A stretch of 29,151 bases of DNA from Anaerolineae bacterium (GTDB lineage Bacteria > Chloroflexota > Anaerolineae > Aggregatilineales > Phototrophicaceae). The position numbers and the translations under genes were made by a program. The notes beneath the pieces were generated by a model. That model ran no database searches. It had not been told where the DNA came from and saw only the letters and a program-made list of their open reading frames with translations. This document shows positions 7,753-15,534 of this stretch, in pieces. How positions within the stretch are numbered: the stretch's first letter is position 1; every line of letters starts with the position of its first letter. The DNA is taken from positions 1 through 29,151 of the forward strand of contig JANQRM010000044.1 of assembly GCA_028284565.1 (NCBI GenBank). Reading direction: 5' to 3'.

Positions 7753-9495
7753 ATGATGGTTTTACAACGCGAAGGTTTAATCAACGTTGGGTCGATGAGC
7801 AATTTGCGAGGCAAGGGCAGTATCACGGTGCAGGCAGAGGGCAAGCCGGTGGTGCTGTTTCTCTACGGTGATACCGTCTATGCCATTGACAATCGCTGTC
7901 CGCATATGGGCTTTCCACTTGACCAAGGCACAGTGCATGACCACATTTTGACCTGTCACTGGCATCATGCGCGCTTCGATTTGGCGAGTGGGGGTGCGTT
8001 TGATTTATGGGCAGATGATGTCGATTCCTTTCCCGTAGAGGTGCGGGACGATGAGATTTGGGTGGATATGACTCCGCAACGCGACATCGTGGAACATCAG
8101 CAGAATCGGCTACAGGTGGGGCTAGAGCGCAATTTGTCTTTGGTCATCGCCAAGAGTGTGATTCAATTGTTGAATAACGGGGTGAATCCAGTCGAGCCGT
8201 TTAGTGTGGGATTGGACTTTGGGACGCGCAATCGAGGCTTTGATTGGGGACGGGGCTTGACGACGCATGGTTGTACCATGAACTTGCTTCCTTTCTTGGA
8301 TGAGGTGGATAAACCGCTGGCTTTGTATCATGGGCTGACAGATGTGGCGAGTGACACAGCGGGGATGGCTCCGCATTTTGGTGTGAGTCCCTTGCCGAAT
8401 GAGGAAACAGATATTCCGACATTGACGCGCTGGTTCCGTCAATTTGTGGAGGTACGCGATACCGAAGCCGCCGAGCGATGTGTGATTTCTGCCTTGCGCG
8501 CGGGTGCGGATGACAAAGACATGGCGGAAATGCTCTTTTCTGCCGCAACTGACCACCGCTACTTGGATGCCGGACATACACTGGATTTCATCAACAAAGC
8601 CCTTGAATCAGTGGATTTAGCAGGCTGGGACTATGCAGAGTTTGCCTTCAGCAGTGTCGTCCCCAATTTGACGAATGCGCGTCGAATGGAAGAGTCGAAT
8701 GCGTGGCGCAATCCGATTGATTTGGTTGCTATCCTCGAAACCGCCTTTGCCAAACTGGAATCGATTGTGCATGATGGACGCGGGCAATCGGGTACTGTGG
8801 ATTATGATGCAATTGTGCCGATATTGTTGGGGGATGACCCACAGGCGATTGTCGATACGCTACTCGACTTATTACGGCGCGGTGTCTCTTTTGCCGACCT
8901 CGCAGGTGTAGTCGCTTATACAGCCTCCCGTCGAATCGCACATTTCCATATCTCGAATGAATTTGGCGACTGGGATACGGCGTTGCATACCTTCACCTTT
9001 GCCAATGCTGTCCATCAAGGTCTGCGTCGCATCAACTCCTTAGCCTTGTTGCGCGGGGTGTTGGATAGCGCGATGAGTGTTTATTTAGACCGCTTCTTGA
9101 ATGTACCATCGACTCCTTTGCCTCAACCCAAGCAGACCGTTGATAATCCTGATACGTTGTTGGATGACTTCGCGGAGATGTTGAATCTGCAACAACAGGT
9201 CAATCAAGCGGGCATGTTGGTTGCAACTTATCTGGATAGCGGTGGTGTAGCAGACAAGCTGATGGCGACAATGGGGGGCTTGTTATTACGCGAAGACCGC
9301 AATTTCCATACGATACAGTGTGTGGAAGCGTCCTTCAATCAATATACTTTGCTGAAAGGCACACCCTATGCCAATTATGTCCTCATTGCGGCGGGTCGGT
9401 ATCTGGCGGCACATGCCCCAACCATGCGCGCACAAGGACAAACCTATCAAATTGCCTTGCGTCTATCCCGTGGCGATAAGGTTTTTGCGGATTAA
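7753..9495 (+). CDS. Rieske [2Fe-2S] domain protein with large unassigned C-terminal region
   Basis: A 580-residue protein. Residues about 8-105 are a Rieske domain: C49-P-H51 and C68-H-W-H71 supply the two Cys and two His ligands of a [2Fe-2S] cluster, inside 'RCPHMGFPLDQGT' and 'LTCHWHHARFDLASG'. The remaining ~470 residues are not a standard ring-hydroxylase catalytic domain. They are largely helical, with scattered conserved-looking His ('THGCTMNLLPFLD', 'ALYHGLTDVASD', 'DHRYLDAGHTLDF', 'ALHTFTFANAVHQG'). A distant questin-oxidase-like relationship is a guess from the look of these segments. GGAG at 7745-7748 suits ATG 7753 or the next codon, 7756. The stop overlaps the stop of the convergent DUF456 gene within TTAA. 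Likely an electron-transfer or oxygenase-type enzyme; substrate unknown. Confidence 0.8.
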   Translation: MMVLQREGLINVGSMSNLRGKGSITVQAEGKPVVLFLYGDTVYAIDNRCPHMGFPLDQGTVHDHILTCHWHHARFDLASGGAFDLWADDVDSFPVEVRDDEIWVDMTPQRDIVEHQQNRLQVGLERNLSLVIAKSVIQLLNNGVNPVEPFSVGLDFGTRNRGFDWGRGLTTHGCTMNLLPFLDEVDKPLALYHGLTDVASDTAGMAPHFGVSPLPNEETDIPTLTRWFRQFVEVRDTEAAERCVISALRAGADDKDMAEMLFSAATDHRYLDAGHTLDFINKALESVDLAGWDYAEFAFSSVVPNLTNARRMEESNAWRNPIDLVAILETAFAKLESIVHDGRGQSGTVDYDAIVPILLGDDPQAIVDTLLDLLRRGVSFADLAGVVAYTASRRIAHFHISNEFGDWDTALHTFTFANAVHQGLRRINSLALLRGVLDSAMSVYLDRFLNVPSTPLPQPKQTVDNPDTLLDDFAEMLNLQQQVNQAGMLVATYLDSGGVADKLMATMGGLLLREDRNFHTIQCVEASFNQYTLLKGTPYANYVLIAAGRYLAAHAPTMRAQGQTYQIALRLSRGDKVFAD

Positions 9496-9986
9496 GCTGT
9501 GGTCGTCACACTGATGACGGTGGTGGTGACGATTCCAATTGCGAAGACTAGCTCCAGAATCATTCCATAGATAAAGACTCGAATCGCCACTTTGCTTCTA
9601 TCGGTGGCGGTTTTTAGATTTCGCGCATGGGCAAATTCCACAATTAACACGCCGATGAATCCGCCGAGTAAGGTCCCTAAGATCGGAATGGGGATGAGGA
9701 AAGTCCCGAACAAAGAGCCAATGAAAAAGGCAAGTAAACCTGAACAGGACATCTGTCGTCCTTTTAGCCCTAAAAATGGAGCCCAAAGCGACGAGGTTGA
9801 GCCAAGTATCATCAGAATCGTGATGATGATTGCCGTGATGGCGGTCACTCGCATGAAGCCCGTGAAGACACCGATAAGCATCGCAATTGCCCATTCTAAG
9901 GCGGCAACGGGAATTGCGGGTATCACGATGAGGAGTAGGCTGACGAACATGCCAAGTATGGCTAGGATGAGGATAGGTTCTGCCAA
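9492..9986 (-). CDS. DUF456-family membrane protein
   Basis: A 164-residue, very hydrophobic protein resembling the DUF456 family: glycine-rich membrane segments including 'IPILGTLLGGFIGVLIVEF' followed by a basic helix (HARNLKTATDRSKVAIR). About five membrane helices are expected. Function is unknown for the family. The start is a TTG at 9984-9986 (minus), with only a weak AGAGAG upstream, so the exact start is uncertain. Its TAA lies within the same TTAA tetranucleotide as the TAA of the convergent Rieske gene, a 3-base overlap within the pair of stops. Confidence 0.75.
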   Translation of the reverse strand: MAEPILILAILGMFVSLLLIVIPAIPVAALEWAIAMLIGVFTGFMRVTAITAIIITILMILGSTSSLWAPFLGLKGRQMSCSGLLAFFIGSLFGTFLIPIPILGTLLGGFIGVLIVEFAHARNLKTATDRSKVAIRVFIYGMILELVFAIGIVTTTVISVTTTA

Positions 9987-10065
9987 TTGCGTTTACTCTC
10001 TTGTTGTCTTTTCCAAGTTAAGGATAGTTGATTTTGGTAAGATACGCATAAGTAAATTGAGATGC

Positions 10066-10107
10066 TTGCGTTAAGCTAACTGCGGATTTACCATCGCTTT
10101 GCGTTAA
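10066..10107 (+). repeat. direct repeat TTGCGTTAA, 33 bp apart, upstream of the sulfatase gene
   Basis: TTGCGTTAA occurs at 10066-10074 and 10099-10107. The 33-bp period is about three helical turns, so the copies face the same side of DNA. The second copy sits 28 bases before the sulfatase start codon, beside a GATAAT -10-like box (10125-10130). Could be paired regulator sites; unproven. Confidence 0.35.
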
Positions 10108-10134
10108 ACACTTAGCTGATTAAGGATAATATTT

Positions 10135-11466
10135 GTGACAGAGAATAACCATCGGCGTTCAAATATTATTTGGATTTTTGGTGATCAGCATCGCGGACAA
10201 GCACTTGGGTATGCGGGCGATCCGAATGTGTCTACTCCTAATATGGATCGTCTTGCGGCTGAAGGGGTGACCTTTACGCACGCAGTTTCCGGTTCTCCCT
10301 TATGTTGTCCCTTTCGGGGTGCATTGTTAAGTGGACTTTATCCCCATCATAGTGTTCGGACTCATGAGGAACAACTACCGCCTGAACTCCCTACAATTGC
10401 CACCGTCTTTCATGACGCTGGATATCATACTGCTTATGTAGGGAAATGGCATTTGGATGGCTTTAAGGAGCGCGACACTCGCGCCACCATGCATATTGTG
10501 CCACCTGAACGGCGGGGTGGATTTGCCCATTGGATTGGTTATGAAAACAACAATAGTCAATGGGATACATGGGTTCATGGTGGCGAAGAGGACAATGCTT
10601 TTCATTATCGACTGCCTGATTATGAATCGAATGCGCTAACAGACCTTTTTATCGACTATTTACGATCTCGCCAAGAGAATAAGCAACCCTTTTTCGGCGT
10701 ATTATCTTTACAACCACCGCACAATCCATTTATTGCTCCAGCTGAGTTTATGGGAAAGCATACGCCCGGGACTATTCAACTACGTGCCAACGTCCCCAAC
10801 ATTCCGAGAATTATTGACCGAGCCACACGCGATCTTGCAGGCTATTATGCCATGATTGAAAATCTGGATTGGAACATTGGGCGTATCCGCACGGTGTTAG
10901 AAGAAACTGATATGATACACCATACACACATTATCTTCTTCTCAGATCATGGTGATATGCACGGTTCACACGGACAATTCCGTAAAACCGTGCCTTGGGA
11001 AGAGTCCATTCGGATACCATGTATCATTGGGGGTGGTGAAACGTTCTATTCCTTACAAAGAGGTCGAAGCAATTTCCCCATTAACCATGTTGATATTGCA
11101 CCGACCACGTTAGGGTTATGTGGCATTCCACCGCCAGATTGGATGCAAGGTTATGATTATTCACCCTTGCGACTCGGAACAGATAATTTAGTTGATGCAC
11201 CCGATTCAGCCTATTTACAGATTATCCAACCAACGGGTCATGATGATTCTGTTACGCATCCTTGGCGAGGTATCGTCACTCAAGATGGTTGGAAATATAT
11301 AACGTATGAACGCACGCCGTGGCTGATGTACAATCTGAACGAAGACCTCTATGAACAGGCTAATCTGGCGCATAATCCGCGTTTCAGTGAGGAACAGAAT
11401 CGTCTAAAAGACCGTCTTGCCGCTTGGATTCATGACACGGATGACCATTTTGAGATTGGTATTTAA
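10135..11466 (+). CDS. sulfatase-family hydrolase (alkaline phosphatase superfamily)
   Basis: A 443-residue enzyme of the type I sulfatase family, hydrolysing sulfate esters. The signature C57-C-P-F-R61, in context 'CCPFRGALLSG', matches the C-x-P-x-R motif in which Cys is converted to formylglycine. Metal-site landmarks are D17 ('FGDQHRG') and D271-H272 ('FFSDHGDMHGSHGQF'). Other family features are 'STPNMDRLAAEGV' and 'GKWHLDG'. There is no signal peptide, so a cytoplasmic enzyme is likely. The start is GTG 10135 with AAGGA at 10122-10126, 8 bases before. The natural substrate is not evident; choline-sulfatase-like and phosphonate-hydrolase relatives share the 'GDQHRG' look. No formylglycine-generating enzyme gene is present in the window. 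Confidence 0.88.
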   Translation: MTENNHRRSNIIWIFGDQHRGQALGYAGDPNVSTPNMDRLAAEGVTFTHAVSGSPLCCPFRGALLSGLYPHHSVRTHEEQLPPELPTIATVFHDAGYHTAYVGKWHLDGFKERDTRATMHIVPPERRGGFAHWIGYENNNSQWDTWVHGGEEDNAFHYRLPDYESNALTDLFIDYLRSRQENKQPFFGVLSLQPPHNPFIAPAEFMGKHTPGTIQLRANVPNIPRIIDRATRDLAGYYAMIENLDWNIGRIRTVLEETDMIHHTHIIFFSDHGDMHGSHGQFRKTVPWEESIRIPCIIGGGETFYSLQRGRSNFPINHVDIAPTTLGLCGIPPPDWMQGYDYSPLRLGTDNLVDAPDSAYLQIIQPTGHDDSVTHPWRGIVTQDGWKYITYERTPWLMYNLNEDLYEQANLAHNPRFSEEQNRLKDRLAAWIHDTDDHFEIGI

Positions 11467-11545
11467 CTTGACATGAGTTAGCATAATTAAAACTCACAGA
11501 AAGTACTCATTATTCCCTCGCACGTCATTTTGAAAGACAACACTT

Positions 11546-13105
11546 ATGCCCATAGATGCTATCAGTCTTGAAGTCTTCAAAAATCTATTTGCCTCTGTTG
11601 CCGAAGAGATGGGCGTGACTCTGCGTCGAGCAAGCTTTAGTCCCAACATCCGTGAACGGCTCGATTTTAGTTGTGCCATGTTTGATGTACAGGGGCGGAT
11701 GGTAGCACAAGCGGCACATATACCGGTGCATCTGGGGAGTATGCCAGCCTCAGTTGCCTATGCGATTCAAGCGATACCCGAATTTCATCGAGGCGATGTC
11801 ATTGTGCTGAATGACCCGTATCGAGGCGGGACGCATCTGCCCGATATTACGATGGTCTCACCCGTGTTCGCAGGGACCGATTTGGTCTTCTTCGTTGCGA
11901 GTCGGGCGCATCATGCCGATGTGGGTGGGATGTCACCGGGGTCGTTGCCCTTGAGTACGGAGTTGTATCAAGAGGGGCTGATTATCCCACCGATTAAGTT
12001 ACGGCTCAGTGGGTGGATGAATGATGGGGCATTGGATTTAATTGTCGCCAACAGTCGCAATCCACAAGAACGACTAGGGGATTTAGAAGCGCAGATGGCA
12101 TCGCATCGGGTTGGCGAGAATCGCTTGTTGGATATTCTGGTCAAATACGGTGTCGATACGACGCTCGACCATGCAACAGCCTTGATGGATTATGCTCAAC
12201 GCATGACGGAAGCGGTCATTGCGGATATTCCGGATGGCACATACACCTTTGCCGATGCTTTAGAAGGGGATGGACAAGCTGAATTTGAGATTCCGATTCA
12301 AGCAACGATTACCGTGTCGGGTTCACTTATGACCGTCGATTTTACAGGGAGTGCGCCGCAAGTCATGGGGAATGTGAATGCCGTCACAGCGATTGTACAG
12401 TCAGCAACATGGTATTGTGTGCGTTTGTTGGCAGAGGATGATGTACCCGTGAATCACGGATGCTTTTTGCCAGTCGAAGTCATCACGCCACTCCAGAGTG
12501 TCTTGAATCCTGACTTTCCATCGGCGGTGGCTGTCGGCAATACAGAGACAGGACAGCGCGTGGTGGATGTGGTACTCGGCGCGCTAGCACAGGCTTTGCC
12601 AGATAAAATTCCTTCAGCATCGCAGGGGTCGATGAATAACTTGACGGTGGGTGGTTTCCATCGGGGCGGGCAATATGTCTATTACGAAACTATCGGCGGT
12701 GGACATGGCGCATCTCCGCTTGGTGATGGTCTATCAGGTCGGCAGAGTCACATGACGAACACGCTCAATACGCCTGTCGAAGCTCTGGAATACACCTTGC
12801 CTTTACGCGTCTTGGAATACCGTCTACGAGACAAGAGTGGCGGAGAGGGACAGCATCAAGGTGGTGACGGCTTGGTACGCAGTTATGAATTTTTGTCTCC
12901 GGCGACGATTACGCTGAATTCAGAACGTCGGCAACGCGCACCTTATGGCTTGCAAGGTGGAGGTGAGGGGCAACTCGGCATGAACCAGATTATTGCAACG
13001 GACGGCACGACTCAGATTGTGGGTGGCAAATACACGATGCAGGTGAAAGCGGGCGATAAAGTGACGATTGCAACCCCCGGCGGTGGGGGCTGGGGTCAAG
13101 CCTAA
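11546..13105 (+). CDS. hyuB: hydantoinase B / oxoprolinase-type subunit
   Basis: This is a 519-residue HyuB-family protein. The N-terminus 'LEVFKNLFASVAEEMGVTLRR' and 'SPNIRERLDFSCAMFD' is diagnostic, as are 'GDVIVLNDPYRGGTHLPDIT' and 'SRAHHADVGGMSPGS', which hold likely metal-binding His/Asp residues, and the C-terminal 'TPGGGGWGQ'. HyuB works with HyuA to open hydantoin, 5-oxoproline or related lactam rings with ATP. No hyuA is next to it, and the flanking genes (sulfatase, HNH-like) are unrelated. No clear Shine-Dalgarno precedes ATG 11546, but the N-terminus aligns with the family there. The family call is very secure; the specific substrate is unknown. Confidence 0.92.
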   Translation: MPIDAISLEVFKNLFASVAEEMGVTLRRASFSPNIRERLDFSCAMFDVQGRMVAQAAHIPVHLGSMPASVAYAIQAIPEFHRGDVIVLNDPYRGGTHLPDITMVSPVFAGTDLVFFVASRAHHADVGGMSPGSLPLSTELYQEGLIIPPIKLRLSGWMNDGALDLIVANSRNPQERLGDLEAQMASHRVGENRLLDILVKYGVDTTLDHATALMDYAQRMTEAVIADIPDGTYTFADALEGDGQAEFEIPIQATITVSGSLMTVDFTGSAPQVMGNVNAVTAIVQSATWYCVRLLAEDDVPVNHGCFLPVEVITPLQSVLNPDFPSAVAVGNTETGQRVVDVVLGALAQALPDKIPSASQGSMNNLTVGGFHRGGQYVYYETIGGGHGASPLGDGLSGRQSHMTNTLNTPVEALEYTLPLRVLEYRLRDKSGGEGQHQGGDGLVRSYEFLSPATITLNSERRQRAPYGLQGGGEGQLGMNQIIATDGTTQIVGGKYTMQVKAGDKVTIATPGGGGWGQA

Positions 13106-13205
13106 ATTTTGTATCCTGTAAGTGACAATTTGACCAAACTCTCACGCGATACTGAAGCTAGCAGGAACAAACTCTTTGTAGGAGAGCCTTCAGGAATATC
13201 TAACA

Positions 13206-13619
13206 ATGTCTCGTTCTAAGAACAAGCTCTGTTACTTTTGTGGAAAACCAGCAATATCAATGGAACATATTCCACCTAGACAGCTATTTAAGGGTTTTTC
13301 ATATGATTCAATGACTGTACCTTCGTGTTCTGAACACAATAATATGAAAAGTGGACTAGACCAAGCTATTTTGTCTACATTCCTTAGACCATTTCTTGAT
13401 CCCAAATTATTACGTAAGCAACCTGCTGAAATGAGAATTGCGTTGGCGCAAAATTTTAAGACTTTTCAGAGAACTAAAAACATTTCAAGTTCACAATCCC
13501 TGATTTCTGATTACAAAGTCTCAAAGGTCGGTCACTTAAATGCTGACATAAATCAGTGGATAAAACAGTTAACAGCAGGATTGATTTGCTGGGTTATAAA
13601 AAAGCGGGACAAAAAATAG
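13206..13619 (+). CDS. HNH-like zinc-finger protein, zero-frame part (N-terminal)
   Basis: The zero frame encodes 137 residues. The N-terminus carries an HNH-like cluster: C9-Y-F-C12, E20-H21-I-P-P and C41-S-E-H44-N45-N, reading 'CYFCGKPAISMEHIPP' and 'VPSCSEHNNMKSG'. This resembles a widespread family of putative HNH nucleases of unknown role. The frame ends at TAG 13617-13619 just after 'ICWVIKKRDKK'. The natural C-terminus continues in the -1 frame (13604-13942). The junction is the heptamer A_AAA_AAG at 13598-13604 in the correct phase, so a 245-residue fusion could be made by -1 slippage. The region is AT-rich (21 G+C in each of two 60-base samples, against 32 of 60 in hyuB), suggesting acquisition. 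Nuclease function is inferred from the motif only. Confidence 0.65.
   Translation: MSRSKNKLCYFCGKPAISMEHIPPRQLFKGFSYDSMTVPSCSEHNNMKSGLDQAILSTFLRPFLDPKLLRKQPAEMRIALAQNFKTFQRTKNISSSQSLISDYKVSKVGHLNADINQWIKQLTAGLICWVIKKRDKK
13598..13604 (+). other. -1 frameshift slippery heptamer A_AAA_AAG
   Basis: In the zero frame the codons are ATA AAA AAG CGG. Slippage back one base continues as GCG GGA CAA AAA ATA GAT TGG, which is the downstream reading frame. The phase and sequence equal the classical bacterial site used in dnaX and IS3-type elements. Possible helpers are a short hairpin CAGCA (13573-13577) / TGCTG (13587-13591) upstream and TCTGG (13632-13636) / CCAGA (13646-13650) downstream, the latter further away than usual. 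Confidence 0.5.
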
Positions 13620-13942
13620 ATTGGGATAAAGTCTGGGTTTTTTCACCAGATTGGTATAAGGGTTCTAGAAATTCTCAGTACACGACTAATGAATTTGTCG
13701 CGCGTAGAGAGGTAAAAATGTTTATAAAAGATGGTTGGGATTCTTTGACTTGGTATAAAGGCTGGTCAGCGAAACCAAAAGGTTACCCTGAAAACATTTT
13801 TCAATTTCATGTCGCTTTTGATAAAAATCACATATTCTTTAGGCTCGTCTTTCTATCTCAATATAGTTGGTATGTCGATGTTGTTCCTTCTTGGAAAACG
13901 TTTAGGAAGATAAGGGCAAAGGCGGAAGAATATTTTTATTAA
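13604..13942 (+). CDS. HNH-like protein, -1 frame part (C-terminal)
   Basis: This frame is open from 13556 but is meaningful from 13604, where it continues the upstream protein as 'KK-AGQKIDWDKVWVFSP'. It supplies about 112 residues rich in Trp, Tyr and Phe ('GWDSLTWYKGWSAKP', 'LSQYSWYVDVVPSW'), ending 'RAKAEEYFY'. It has no Shine-Dalgarno of its own, so independent translation is unlikely. It is convergent with dprA, with 18 bases between. Alternatives are a pseudogene made by loss of one A from the A-run, or a sequencing error. No function is recognised for this domain. Confidence 0.55.
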   Translation, partial: AGQKIDWDKVWVFSPDWYKGSRNSQYTTNEFVARREVKMFIKDGWDSLTWYKGWSAKPKGYPENIFQFHVAFDKNHIFFRLVFLSQYSWYVDVVPSWKTFRKIRAKAEEYFY

Positions 13943-13960
13943 CAACTTAAAAATTGTCAA

Positions 13961-14815
13961 TCACCCTAGCACAAAGTCGCGAATGGCTTCCCGACGAATT
14001 ACCTGCGCGCCTTGTGCGATGAGGGCTTGGTTGCCACTCGCGGGAATATCAAGCGCATAGACCTGTCGTCCTTGCTCGAATGCGCGTTTCCCTGCGTACA
14101 TTGCCCCGCCATCAACATTCGTTTGCACGATAATCACCGCCTGAGCCAAACCACTAATCAGCCGATTACGGGACACTAAGCGCGCCGAATTCGTTTCTAC
14201 TTTGGGATGGACTTCGCTGAGGATTACGCCGTTTATCATGATGTCATCCGCTAACTGTTGATTTTCAGGTGGATAGATATTCAAGACTCCACTGCCGAGG
14301 ATGCCAATTGTTTGTCCGTTGTCGGGTAGCAATGCCCCTTGATGAGCTTGCGCGTCAATCCCATATGCCAAGCCACTGACAATTGTATAGCCTTGTCGAG
14401 CTAAGTTGGTAGCTAATCCCATCGCAATCCCCGCCATCTGCGGACTTGGCTGGCGTGTCCCAACAATGGCAACCGCTTTCTCCCACAATGATGATTCCCA
14501 TTGCCCGCGAATGAAAAGCGTCGGTGGTTTATCCGCTAAATCATGTAAGGGTTGGGGATAATCGGCATCATGCCATGTGACGAGGCACACTCCGGCTTGT
14601 TCCCATTCGGCTATCTGCGATTCGACGTTTTCTAAATTGATTCCACCTATCGCCTGTGCAATCACCTTGCCCACGCCTTTGACTTGTCGCAGGTCTTTTT
14701 CTGTAGCGGAGAGGATGTTGTCTGTTGTTTGAAAGGTATCCAACAATGCTGTGAGTGTCTTGCCACCGACATTCCGCAGGAGACTCAGCGCAACCCATTG
14801 GGCATCAACCGACAC
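13961..14815 (-). CDS. dprA: DNA-processing protein DprA (short form)
   Basis: A 284-residue DprA/Smf protein, which loads RecA on incoming single-stranded DNA during transformation. An N-terminal helix-hairpin-helix-like part (NVGGKTLTALL, 'VKGVGKVIAQAI') precedes the Rossmann-like DprA domain. The domain shows 'AIVGTRQPS' (116-124), 'IVSGLAYGIDAQAH' (145-158), 'GSGVLNIYPPEN' and 'SRNRLISGLA' (215-224). The C-terminal winged-helix domain present in many DprA proteins (about 360 residues) is absent. The start is GTG at 14813-14815; its G is also the last base of the TAG of the upstream regulator gene, giving a 1-base overlap and probable translational coupling. The end is convergent with the HNH-like gene. 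Confidence 0.92.
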   Translation of the reverse strand: MSVDAQWVALSLLRNVGGKTLTALLDTFQTTDNILSATEKDLRQVKGVGKVIAQAIGGINLENVESQIAEWEQAGVCLVTWHDADYPQPLHDLADKPPTLFIRGQWESSLWEKAVAIVGTRQPSPQMAGIAMGLATNLARQGYTIVSGLAYGIDAQAHQGALLPDNGQTIGILGSGVLNIYPPENQQLADDIMINGVILSEVHPKVETNSARLVSRNRLISGLAQAVIIVQTNVDGGAMYAGKRAFEQGRQVYALDIPASGNQALIAQGAQVIRREAIRDFVLG

Positions 14816-15438
14816 TAATCTTCCTCATAGTATTCGGCGATGGAGAGCAACATCGTGTTCATGAAGGTGTTGACTTGTCGGAGCAAATGCGCCCATTCGG
14901 AGGAGTCGCGGGGTTGTGCCAATTCTGACCAAGTGAGGATGGAATTCACAACAAAGTCGCTGAAATAGAAAAACCCGCGTAAGGCTTGAGGAAGAGTTAG
15001 ACCATCTTCTGTGAGTGTGATGGCATAATCTTTGCCGAGCGAAATGGCAGTGGCTAACTGGTCATCGGGCGCGCCATCGGCTAAATAACGTCGAATCGCT
15101 TCCAAGACTTCGCGTCCCTGTTGACGTAGATTTTGATGCGTTTGGGGACTCATAGCATTGTACCATGGCGTTTCTTCCAGTTTGCCATCGCCCACTTGTA
15201 AGCGAGTCTGCCCCAATGCATTCTGGATGATGACTTGCACTTCAATCGGTTGCCATTCGCCTTCCGACTGGGCATAGCGATTCAAATCGCCCACCTTAAA
15301 GCGACGATGCCCTCCAGCGGTGCGACGAGAAGGTAAATCGCCCTTGTCTGCCCAATTGCGAACAGTTGCCGGATGCACACCCAAGAGTTCGGCGGCGCGA
15401 CGTAAACTCACCCATTCAGATGTTTCGTGTTTGCTCAT
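14815..15438 (-). CDS. MerR/excisionase-type HTH regulator with C-terminal helical domain
   Basis: A 207-residue protein. Residues about 8-58 are a winged helix-turn-helix of the MerR/excisionase type ('SLRRAAELLGVHPATVRNWA' then 'RTAGGHRRFKVGDLNRY'). The rest (about 85-205) is a helical domain ('EVLEAIRRYLADGA', 'TLPQALRGFFYFSDFVV', 'NTFMNTMLLSIAEYYEED') resembling helical sensor domains of the RsbR-N type; that match is tentative. It is the first gene of a pair with dprA, overlapping by 1 base, so it may control DNA uptake or its own operon. A TATACT -10 box lies at 15472-15477 (minus). No good Shine-Dalgarno precedes ATG 15438. Confidence 0.82.
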   Translation of the reverse strand: MSKHETSEWVSLRRAAELLGVHPATVRNWADKGDLPSRRTAGGHRRFKVGDLNRYAQSEGEWQPIEVQVIIQNALGQTRLQVGDGKLEETPWYNAMSPQTHQNLRQQGREVLEAIRRYLADGAPDDQLATAISLGKDYAITLTEDGLTLPQALRGFFYFSDFVVNSILTWSELAQPRDSSEWAHLLRQVNTFMNTMLLSIAEYYEED

Positions 15439-15471
15439 AGCTTGTGTTGTGATGTTCGTCCCGTTTCCTCT

Positions 15472-15500
15472 AGTATACCGCGTCCTTCCTGATGGGACAT
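15472..15500 (-). promoter_or_regulatory. promoter for the HTH-dprA pair
   Basis: Minus-strand -10 TATACT at 15472-15477 with ATGTCC (15495-15500) 17 bases upstream as a weak -35 (3 of 6). The leader to ATG 15438 is about 27 bases. Confidence 0.4.
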
Positions 15501-15534
15501 TGGGGACTTTGACTGGGTAAACATAGAAGGCAAT

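Noticed and set aside
11467..11545. TTGACA at 11468-11473 as a promoter for hyuB
   Set aside because: No -10 box stands at acceptable spacing; only a hairpin-like pair TGAGTT/AACTCA (11474-11496) is present.
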